Source: Heliomicrobium gestii (GTDB lineage Bacteria; Bacillota; Desulfitobacteriia; Heliobacteriales; Heliobacteriaceae). Taken from it: a stretch of 43,940 nt of DNA. The translations under genes were made by a program, and so were the position numbers. The notes beneath the pieces were generated by a model, which saw only the letters and a program-made list of their open reading frames with translations, searched no databases and was not told where the DNA came from. Positions 37,699-43,940 of the stretch are shown one piece after another (position 1 is the stretch's first letter; every line of letters starts with the position of its first letter). Location of the stretch: assembly GCF_009877435.1 (NCBI RefSeq), contig NZ_WXEX01000018.1:1-43940 (forward strand). The letters are read 5' to 3'.

Positions 37699-37787
37699 GG
37701 CTCAGCGAACTGGACGATCTTTTTTCCTGGACATCAGGACATCCGGGCATCAGGAAATTGGGACAATCGGACATTGCGAAGAAACAC

Positions 37788-37826
37788 CCCGGAACGTGAC
37801 CGAATCGGCGCGTTCCGGGTTTTCTT
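37788..37826 (+). terminator. intrinsic terminator after the alcohol dehydrogenase
   Basis: CCCGGAACG (37788-37796) pairs with CGTTCCGGG (37811-37819), followed by TTTTCTTTT. Confidence 0.85.
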
Positions 37827-37856
37827 TTGCCCCAATCGGCAAAACAACGCGGCGGC

Positions 37857-37885
37857 TTGACTGGATATAGATATAATGATAATAT
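37857..37885 (+). promoter_or_regulatory. sigma-A promoter of the DUF2087/GIY-YIG gene
   Basis: TTGACT (37857-37862), a 17-base spacer and TAATAT (37880-37885), in an AT-rich stretch 38 bases before the start codon. Confidence 0.6.
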
Positions 37886-37922
37886 GTCTACGAATTCAAT
37901 AAACACTTGGAGTGAATAACCG

Positions 37923-39263
37923 ATGGATTTACTGAAGCGTTTCTGGGATGCATCCCTTGACGAATTGAAACGAGGATATCTGTTCGACGAAGGCCGGGAC
38001 AGCCACATCTGCCTGGTTTGCGGCCAGGCCTTTCAGCGAGGCCGGATCTACCCCCTTGACGGTCTCCTCTATGATGCCCGCAAGGCGGCGGAACTGCACA
38101 TCCGGCAGGAGCACGGGTCCATGTTTGAACACTTGATTGGCATGGACAAAAAGTACACAGGTTTGACAGAGCACCAGCAGATGCTGATCCGGCTCTTTTA
38201 CCACGGCCATGACGATAAGGAGGTCCTCGCCCGTTTGGGTGGGAGTCCTTCCACCGTCCGCAATCACCGCTTTCAGTTCCGGGAGAAGGAGAAACAGGCC
38301 AAGATCCTGTTGGCCATCATGGAACTGCTGCGGGAGGGCGCGCCCGAACAATCGCGGCTCGTTCCCTTTCCCCAGGGCGCCCATCCCCTCGATGACCGTT
38401 ACGCCATCACCGAAGGGGAATACGCCGAAGTATTGCATAAGTGTTTCGCCGAAGGGCTCGACGGTCCCATCACTCATTTTCCCGAACAGGAGAAAAAGCG
38501 GCTGATCCTCGTGAAACACATCAGCCGGCGCTTTGCGCCCGGACGGACCTATACGGAGAAGGAGGTCAACGGGATGCTCGAACCGGTTGGCCACGATTAC
38601 GCCACCCTCCGCCGCTATCTCATCGAGTACGGTTTTCTGGAGCGCACCGCCGACGGCAGCGCCTACTGGGTCAAGCCCGGCATTTCCATAGACGACGCCG
38701 CTAGCGCCGGGAAGGACAGTCAACAGGAGAGCGCCCTTCCCCAGTTGAGCAGACCTTTCGAAGCGAGCACAGCGGCCAAATCGCAACCCAAGGGCGCGGG
38801 AAAAACGGCGGCGAGCGGCGATCAGACCGGTGATCGAACCAGCGGAGCTTTGGAGGAAGTAGAGAAGGCTTTGCCAATTCAGAAAGAAGGTGCGGATCCG
38901 ATGGATAAGGAAAGTCGAAAGCAGAAGAAGCTCGCCTACAAGGAGCAGGCGCCGACCATCGGCGTGTTCCAGATTCGAAATAAGTTCAACGATAAACGCT
39001 TTATCGGCAGCTCGCGAAACACGGAGGCGGTGTTCAACCGCAACCGCTTCATGCTCTCGCAGGGCGTTCATGAGAACCCGGAACTGTTGAAGGATTGGAA
39101 GGAACAGGGGGCCGAGAACTTCGCCTTTGAAGTGCTCGAAACGCTCGAGTTGGAAGAAGAGGAGCGCCAGAACCGGCGCGCCGTCGAAGAGGTGCTGCAG
39201 GAGATGGAACGGCACTGGAAGGAAAAGCTGCAGCCCTATGGGGACAAAGGGTATAACGAATGA
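37923..39263 (+). CDS. zinc-finger/HTH/DUF2087 regulator fused to a GIY-YIG-like domain
   Basis: A 446-residue multidomain protein. N-terminal: a C2H2-like finger C30-x2-C33-x25-H59-x4-H64 (ICLVCGQAF, HIRQEHG); then a LuxR-like helix-turn-helix (LTEHQQMLIRLFYHGHDDKE, LGGSPSTVRNHRFQFREKEK); then DUF2087 (RLILVKHISRRFAPGRTYTE, YATLRRYLIEYGFLER, at about 190-255). A low-complexity linker (about 260-330) leads to a GIY-YIG-like domain (GVFQIRNKFNDKRFIGSSRN onward). In the last, FQI/RFIG occupy the places of GIY/YIG, so nuclease activity is uncertain. It is likely a transcription regulator with an added nucleic-acid-binding or cutting part. ATG 37923 follows GGAG. Confidence 0.75.
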   Translation: MDLLKRFWDASLDELKRGYLFDEGRDSHICLVCGQAFQRGRIYPLDGLLYDARKAAELHIRQEHGSMFEHLIGMDKKYTGLTEHQQMLIRLFYHGHDDKEVLARLGGSPSTVRNHRFQFREKEKQAKILLAIMELLREGAPEQSRLVPFPQGAHPLDDRYAITEGEYAEVLHKCFAEGLDGPITHFPEQEKKRLILVKHISRRFAPGRTYTEKEVNGMLEPVGHDYATLRRYLIEYGFLERTADGSAYWVKPGISIDDAASAGKDSQQESALPQLSRPFEASTAAKSQPKGAGKTAASGDQTGDRTSGALEEVEKALPIQKEGADPMDKESRKQKKLAYKEQAPTIGVFQIRNKFNDKRFIGSSRNTEAVFNRNRFMLSQGVHENPELLKDWKEQGAENFAFEVLETLELEEEERQNRRAVEEVLQEMERHWKEKLQPYGDKGYNE

Positions 39264-39345
39264 TGGACGCCCCGATAGCGACGCGATGGTGAAACAGGAC
39301 GAAACGAAAAAAAGCATCGTTATGTGACAGAAAACGCGTGGGCAT

Positions 39346-39388
39346 ACCGCCGTCTCTCTAAGCGCTAGGGGGATGGCGGTTCTTTTTT
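39346..39388 (+). terminator. intrinsic terminator upstream of the hydrogenase operon
   Basis: ACCGCC (39346-39351) pairs with GGCGGT (39375-39380), with an inner helix around AGCGC, followed by TCTTTTTTT. It ends the GIY-YIG gene transcript and isolates the hydrogenase operon. Confidence 0.75.
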
Positions 39389-39445
39389 TATCGAAAGGCC
39401 GGCCAAATGCGGGACAAAGCGAGATGAACAAATCTTGCAAAAAAA

Positions 39446-39459
39446 GTGATATAATTCAC
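39446..39459 (+). promoter_or_regulatory. palindrome over an extended -10 box of the hydrogenase operon
   Basis: GTGATATAATTCAC (39446-39459) has perfect GTGA-N6-TCAC symmetry and contains TATAAT (39450-39455) preceded by TG, an extended -10 element. No good -35 word is present. The palindrome fits a CRP/FNR-family half-site layout and also, with one mismatch, the core GTGAA-N4-TTCAC of the redox repressor Rex. Either factor would repress from this position. Confidence 0.55.
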
Positions 39460-39520
39460 GTATCGGAAAAATCGATCCTCTTTTTGATTCGCAACCCGGA
39501 ACGGAAAGGAGCGCGCGCCG

Positions 39521-42016
39521 ATGGTCCGATCACCGATGACGCCAGAGGATGACCAGCACCGCGAGAAGATGCGATTGCTCGATGAGGTCATCGATCGCTA
39601 TAAAGACAGTCCCGGCCAATTGATTCGCCTGTTGCAGCAAGCGCAGGAGATCTTCGGTTACCTTCCCGAGGCGGTGCAATGCCGCGTGGCCGAGCGGATG
39701 GGATTGCCTGTCGGCGAGGTCGCCGGCGTGGTCAGCTTTTACAGCCTCTTTCACCGGCAACCGAAAGGGAAACACAGCATCAGCGTCTGTATGGGCACGG
39801 CCTGTTACGTCAAAGGGGCGCCGGAGGTGCTGAGCGCGATCAAAAAAGAATTGGACATCGACCTGGACCAGACGACGGCCGACGGGATGTTCACCCTGAC
39901 CGATACGCGTTGCGTCGGCGCCTGTGGCCTGGCGCCGGCCATCGTCATCGACGGCGAGGTGCACGGTCGCATGAAGGCCGCCGATGTGCCGGCGCTGCTC
40001 GCCAGCTACCGGAACCGGAGCGATCACGATGAGCGGGACGTACATATCACGGAAGATAGGGAAGAGAAATCTCCTATCGTCGCGTCCCCCATCGGCACCA
40101 TCGAAGACCTGACAGCGTCCCGCGAGCGCCATGCCGCCCGCTTTTTTCAACGACTCTCAAAAGAGCAACTCTCCAAACTCCCCGACTTCGCTTCCGTTGC
40201 CGCCGCACCGTCGACATCTCGCCAGATCCTCGTCTGCGCCGGTACAGGCTGCACCTCCTCGCGCAGCGTCGAACTGCGCCAAGCCTTGCAGCGTGAACTC
40301 GCCCGTTGCGGCCGCGATCAGGAGACAACCGTCGTTCCCACCGGCTGTTTCGGCTTTTGCGAACTGGGTCCTGTCGTCGTCATTCACCCGGAACGGGTCT
40401 TTTACTGCCAGGTGGACCCTGGTGACGCCAAAGAGATCGTGGAACGCCATATCGGTCAAGGGGAGGTCATTGAGCGGCTGCTCTACAAGCACCCGCCCGA
40501 AGGCGCTTCCCGCCGGACCATCGATGAGAACGAGTTTTTTCACCCCCAGCACCGGGTGGCCTTGCGCAACTGCGGTGTCATCGATCCCGAGGATATCGAC
40601 GATTGCCTGGCCAGCGGCGGCTACGGGGGACTCGCCAAGGCGCTGACGGCGCTGACGCCCGAGCAGGTTGTCGACGAGGTGACCCGGTCAGGGCTGCGCG
40701 GCCGCGGCGGCGCCGGATTTTTGACGGGCCGCAAGTGGGCCTTTACGGCCGCTGCGCCCGATTCGCCCAAGTATGTTGTCTGCAACGCTGACGAGGGCGA
40801 TCCGGGCGCCTTCATGGACCGCTCCATCCTCGAAGGTGACCCCCATGCCGTCTTGGAGGCGATGGCCATCGCCGGATACGCCATCGGCGCTCGCCAGGGC
40901 TACGTCTATGTCCGGGCCGAGTACCCCGTCGCCGTCCACCGGCTGGAGGTGGCCATCGACCAGGCCCGGCAGAGGGGACTTCTTGGCGAAGATATCCTCG
41001 GAACAGGCTTTTCCTTTGACATCGAACTGCGCCTCGGCGCGGGCGCCTTCGTCTGCGGCGAAGAGACGGCCCTCCTCCGCTCGGTCAGCGGCAAGCGGGG
41101 CGAGCCGCGCACCCGCCCGCCTTACCCGGCGCTGAGCGGCCTCTGGGGCAAGCCGACGCTGCTCAACAACGTGGAGACCTACGCGAACATTCCCCAGATC
41201 ATCGTCAACGGCGCCGGCTGGTACGCCGCCATGGGAACCGAACGGAGCAAGGGCACCAAGATCTTTTCCCTGGCCGGCAAGATCAACAACACGGGCCTTA
41301 TCGAGGTGCCCATGGGCACGACGCTGCGCACGATCATCTATGACATCGGCGGCGGCATCCCCGGCGGCAGGGCCTTCAAGGCCGTTCAGACCGGCGGCCC
41401 CTCCGGCGGCTGCCTGCCGGCGCAGTATCTGGACACCCCCATCGACTATGACAGCCTGATCGCCGTCGGCTCCATGATGGGATCGGGCGGTCTCATCGTC
41501 ATGGACGAGAGGGACTGCATGGTCGACATCGCCCGCTTCTACCTGGAGTTCACCCAGGACGAATCCTGCGGCAAGTGCACCCCCTGCCGCATCGGCACGC
41601 GACGCCTCCTCGAGATCATCACCGCCATCACCGAGGGCAAGGGCGAGATGGACGACCTGGATCGCCTCGAGGAGTTGGGCCGCGACATCCGCGAGGCTTC
41701 TCTCTGCGGCCTTGGTCAGACGGCGCCCAACCCGGTCTTGAGCACCTTGCGCTACTTCCGCCACGAGTATGAGGCCCACATCCGGGAAAAACGCTGTCCC
41801 GCCGGCGTCTGCGCCGCCCTGAAGCCCAAAGGCAAGTACCGCATCGACGCAGAAAAATGCCGTCGTTGCGGCCTCTGTGTCCGCCTCTGTCCCGTCGAGG
41901 CGATCCACGGCGAGGCGCGCAAGACACCCTTCGTCATTGACGCCGAGCGCTGCGTCGCCTGCGGCGCTTGCGCCCAGAAATGCCCGGCCAAATGCATCGC
42001 CCAGGAGGGAGCATGA
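39521..42016 (+). CDS. hydB: fused HydC-HydB (NuoE-NuoF-like) subunit of an NAD(P)-linked [FeFe] hydrogenase
   Basis: An 831-residue protein joining two normally separate subunits. Residues about 1-165 are the HydC/NuoE part: helical bundle plus a thioredoxin-like [2Fe-2S] domain with C90, C95, C131, C135. After a linker (about 168-220) the HydB part begins: a second thioredoxin-like [2Fe-2S] domain (C239 in CAGTGC, then CFGFC), then NuoF with NADH/FMN motifs GRGGAGFLTGRKW and NADEGDPGAFMDRS, the [4Fe-4S] motif ESCGKCTPCRIGTRR with SLCGLGQTAPNP, and two C-terminal [4Fe-4S] ferredoxin motifs (CRRCGLCVRLCP, CVACGACAQKCP). The frame is continuous, with no sign of a frameshift. ATG 39521 has GGAAAGGAG upstream. 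Its stop overlaps the hydA start. Confidence 0.92.
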   Translation: MVRSPMTPEDDQHREKMRLLDEVIDRYKDSPGQLIRLLQQAQEIFGYLPEAVQCRVAERMGLPVGEVAGVVSFYSLFHRQPKGKHSISVCMGTACYVKGAPEVLSAIKKELDIDLDQTTADGMFTLTDTRCVGACGLAPAIVIDGEVHGRMKAADVPALLASYRNRSDHDERDVHITEDREEKSPIVASPIGTIEDLTASRERHAARFFQRLSKEQLSKLPDFASVAAAPSTSRQILVCAGTGCTSSRSVELRQALQRELARCGRDQETTVVPTGCFGFCELGPVVVIHPERVFYCQVDPGDAKEIVERHIGQGEVIERLLYKHPPEGASRRTIDENEFFHPQHRVALRNCGVIDPEDIDDCLASGGYGGLAKALTALTPEQVVDEVTRSGLRGRGGAGFLTGRKWAFTAAAPDSPKYVVCNADEGDPGAFMDRSILEGDPHAVLEAMAIAGYAIGARQGYVYVRAEYPVAVHRLEVAIDQARQRGLLGEDILGTGFSFDIELRLGAGAFVCGEETALLRSVSGKRGEPRTRPPYPALSGLWGKPTLLNNVETYANIPQIIVNGAGWYAAMGTERSKGTKIFSLAGKINNTGLIEVPMGTTLRTIIYDIGGGIPGGRAFKAVQTGGPSGGCLPAQYLDTPIDYDSLIAVGSMMGSGGLIVMDERDCMVDIARFYLEFTQDESCGKCTPCRIGTRRLLEIITAITEGKGEMDDLDRLEELGRDIREASLCGLGQTAPNPVLSTLRYFRHEYEAHIREKRCPAGVCAALKPKGKYRIDAEKCRRCGLCVRLCPVEAIHGEARKTPFVIDAERCVACGACAQKCPAKCIAQEGA

Positions 42017-43914
42017 TGAAACGCCATTTGGAAGAAGCATTGCTGCCCCACATGCTGGGCTGGGACCCTGGCGAGGAGCACCCGGAGGAGCACACGAAAC
42101 CGTCGGCTTTTTTCGGCCCCAAAAAGGTCCGGTTGGAGATCGACGGCCAGCCCGTTGACGCCGAGGTGGGCGCCACCGTCCTTGACGCCGCCCGCGAGGC
42201 CGGCATCCACATCCCCAGCCTCTGCTACCTTCGGGAGATCAACGAGATCGGCGCCTGTCGCGTCTGTCTCGTCGAGGTGGAGGGCCAGCGGGCGCTGCAA
42301 GCCGCCTGCGTCTACCCTGTCGCCGAGGGGCTCAAGGTGCGCACCCACAGTCCCCGTGTGCGCAAGGCTCGCCGACGGGTGGTGGAGTTGATCCTTTCCG
42401 ACCACCAGCGCGAGTGCACGACCTGCATCCGGAACCTAAACTGCGAGTTGCAGAACATCGCCGAGGATCTGGGCATCCGCCGCATCGAGACGCAAGGGGA
42501 GGCGCGCCGGCAGCCGGTGCAGGACAACAACCCCTCAATCCGCCATGACCCGAACAAGTGCGTTCACTGCCGCCGCTGTGAGAGCATCTGCGCCAAGGTG
42601 CAGGAGAACCATGTCATCGCCGCCCAGGAGCGCGGTTTTGACACCATCATCGCCCCGGCCTTTAACGCCGACCTGGGCGATACGGCCTGCATCATGTGCG
42701 GCCAGTGCGTGCTCTCCTGCCCGGTGGGCGCGTTGACGGAAAAAGAATCCATCGACGACGTCTGGAAGGCCCTCGCCGACCCGACCGTCCATGTGGTCGT
42801 GCAAACGGCGCCGTCGATCCAGGTCACCTTGGGGGAAGCCTTTGGCCTGCCCGTGGGGACGAAGGTGACGGGAAAACTGGTGGCGGCGCTGCGCCGCCTC
42901 GGCTTCGATCAGGTACTGGCGACCGATTTCGCCGCCGACTTGACCATCGTCGAGGAGGCCTATGAGTTTTTGGGCCGCTTTGAGGAAGGGCGGACGCCCT
43001 TTTTCACCTCCTGTTGTCCCGCCTGGATCAAGCTGGTCGAACACTACTATCCCAAGTACATCCCCAACCTGTCCACCTGCAAATCGCCCATGGCCATGTT
43101 CGGCGCCTTGACGCGGGCCCACTACCATAAGGAGCGCAACCTGCCGCCGGAAAAGGTCATCTCGGTGGCGGTCATGCCCTGCACCGCCAAAAAGTACGAA
43201 GCCGCCCGGCCGGAGCACGGCGACGGGCAGCGGCCCGATGTGGATTACGTCCTCACCACGCGCGAACTGGTGCGCATGATCCGCGAGGCTGGCATCGATT
43301 TTAAGCGCCTGCCCGATGAGTCCTTCGACTCCGCTTTTGGCGAGGCGACCGGCGCCGGCGCCATCTTCGGCGCCACCGGCGGCGTGATGGAGGCGACCTT
43401 GCGGACGACCAGTTGGGTCCTCGCCCGCGCCGCCAACCCGCGCAGCCTCGTCGATGGGCCGCCGCCCGTCGAGTTCCGGGAGATCCGCGGCGAGACGGGG
43501 CTGAAGCTGCATCATGTGAAGCTCGCTGACCATGACATCCATGTGGCTGTCGCCCATGGGACCGGCAACGCCCGCCGTGTCCTTGAGGCGCTGGAGGCGG
43601 GCGAGAAGATCGACTTCATCGAGGTGATGGCCTGCCCCGGCGGCTGTGTCGGCGGCGGCGGCCAGCCGATCCTGGGCGGACGGGATCACAAGAAGATCTC
43701 CCTTGACTACCGCCATGACCGGGCCGACGCCCTCTATGACATCGACAGCCGCAAGAGCCTGCGCTACAGCCATGAAAACCCGACGGTCCGTCGCCTCTAC
43801 CGGGAGATCCTGGGGCAACCGGGCAGCGAGCTGGCGAAAAAGCTGCTCCATACCCATGGGTACCGGGAACGGGGGAGATATCCGAGCCTTGGCGCGCCGG
43901 ATTGCAAGGGGTAG
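42013..43914 (+). CDS. hydA: [FeFe] hydrogenase catalytic subunit
   Basis: A 633-residue catalytic subunit that forms or oxidises H2 at the H-cluster. N-terminal [2Fe-2S] domain (about 35-110, SLCYLREINEIGACRVCLVE), His-ligated [4Fe-4S] domain (DHQRECTTCIRNLNCELQ), two [4Fe-4S] sites (CVHCRRCESICAKV, CIMCGQCVLSCPVG), then the H-cluster motifs: L1 TSCCPAWIK (C334, C335), L2 MPCTAKKYE (C390) and L3 MACPGGCVGGGGQP (C541, C545). This is the long group A form that pairs with HydB/HydC. ATG 42013 overlaps the preceding stop as ATGA, with AGGAGGGAGC upstream; ATG 42016 is an alternative. Maturases HydE, HydF and HydG are not in the window. Confidence 0.96.
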   Translation: MMKRHLEEALLPHMLGWDPGEEHPEEHTKPSAFFGPKKVRLEIDGQPVDAEVGATVLDAAREAGIHIPSLCYLREINEIGACRVCLVEVEGQRALQAACVYPVAEGLKVRTHSPRVRKARRRVVELILSDHQRECTTCIRNLNCELQNIAEDLGIRRIETQGEARRQPVQDNNPSIRHDPNKCVHCRRCESICAKVQENHVIAAQERGFDTIIAPAFNADLGDTACIMCGQCVLSCPVGALTEKESIDDVWKALADPTVHVVVQTAPSIQVTLGEAFGLPVGTKVTGKLVAALRRLGFDQVLATDFAADLTIVEEAYEFLGRFEEGRTPFFTSCCPAWIKLVEHYYPKYIPNLSTCKSPMAMFGALTRAHYHKERNLPPEKVISVAVMPCTAKKYEAARPEHGDGQRPDVDYVLTTRELVRMIREAGIDFKRLPDESFDSAFGEATGAGAIFGATGGVMEATLRTTSWVLARAANPRSLVDGPPPVEFREIRGETGLKLHHVKLADHDIHVAVAHGTGNARRVLEALEAGEKIDFIEVMACPGGCVGGGGQPILGGRDHKKISLDYRHDRADALYDIDSRKSLRYSHENPTVRRLYREILGQPGSELAKKLLHTHGYRERGRYPSLGAPDCKG

Positions 43915-43940
43915 ACTTCAGGAAAATTAAGACTATATAA

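Overview
The window reads as a chromosomal segment of a GC-rich, strictly anaerobic, spore-forming Firmicute (Clostridia). The main pointers are an electron-bifurcating type [FeFe] hydrogenase operon, a small acid-soluble spore protein of the SspH family, strong Shine-Dalgarno sequences before most genes, frequent GTG/TTG starts, and proteins resembling Bacillus/Clostridia families (pyridoxine kinase PdxK, PatB, DUF2087 regulator). A Heliobacteriaceae-like organism fits best, but no photosynthesis gene or rRNA is present to prove it, so this is inference.

Layout. 1-1.7 kb: end of an unidentified gene, then a type II NADH dehydrogenase. 1.8-5.7 kb: a two-gene McrBC type IV restriction module whose McrB carries an EVE-type reader domain inserted inside its AAA+ GTPase core. 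6-8 kb: a methyl-accepting chemotaxis protein. 8.2-11.4 kb: DUF89 protein, VOC protein, EamA transporter, DsrE-like protein. 11.8-18.1 kb: a GT-B-like glycosyltransferase, a CHASE4-like/GGDEF/HD-GYP c-di-GMP enzyme and, convergent to it, a hybrid histidine kinase. 18.3-18.6 kb: sspH. 18.7-22.2 kb (minus): a response regulator/histidine kinase/zinc-ribbon membrane protein operon. 22.4-26.1 kb: a secreted glycosidase-like protein and a PatB-type aminotransferase. 26.2-33.5 kb: pdxK, glnS, msrAB, a secreted phytase-like esterase and a duplicated-domain thyX. 33.8-35.8 kb: a lower-GC patch with a small membrane protein, a MarR regulator under a perfect consensus promoter with a perfect operator palindrome, and a methyltransferase, which looks acquired. 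36.1-39.3 kb: a YgbA-like cysteine-rich protein, an iron alcohol dehydrogenase, and a zinc-finger/HTH/DUF2087/GIY-YIG fusion. 39.5-43.9 kb: a hydrogenase operon in which HydC and HydB are fused into one 831-residue protein followed by HydA.

The genes are mostly single-gene or two/three-gene units separated by clear intrinsic terminators, many in convergent pairs. Signal transduction is prominent (chemoreceptor, c-di-GMP enzyme, two kinases, one response regulator). The features most worth follow-up are the McrB domain insertion and its structured leader, the HydC-HydB fusion with a palindrome over its -10 box, the split-motif double ThyX, and the MarR operator island. All functions are read from motifs by eye; no database search was run.
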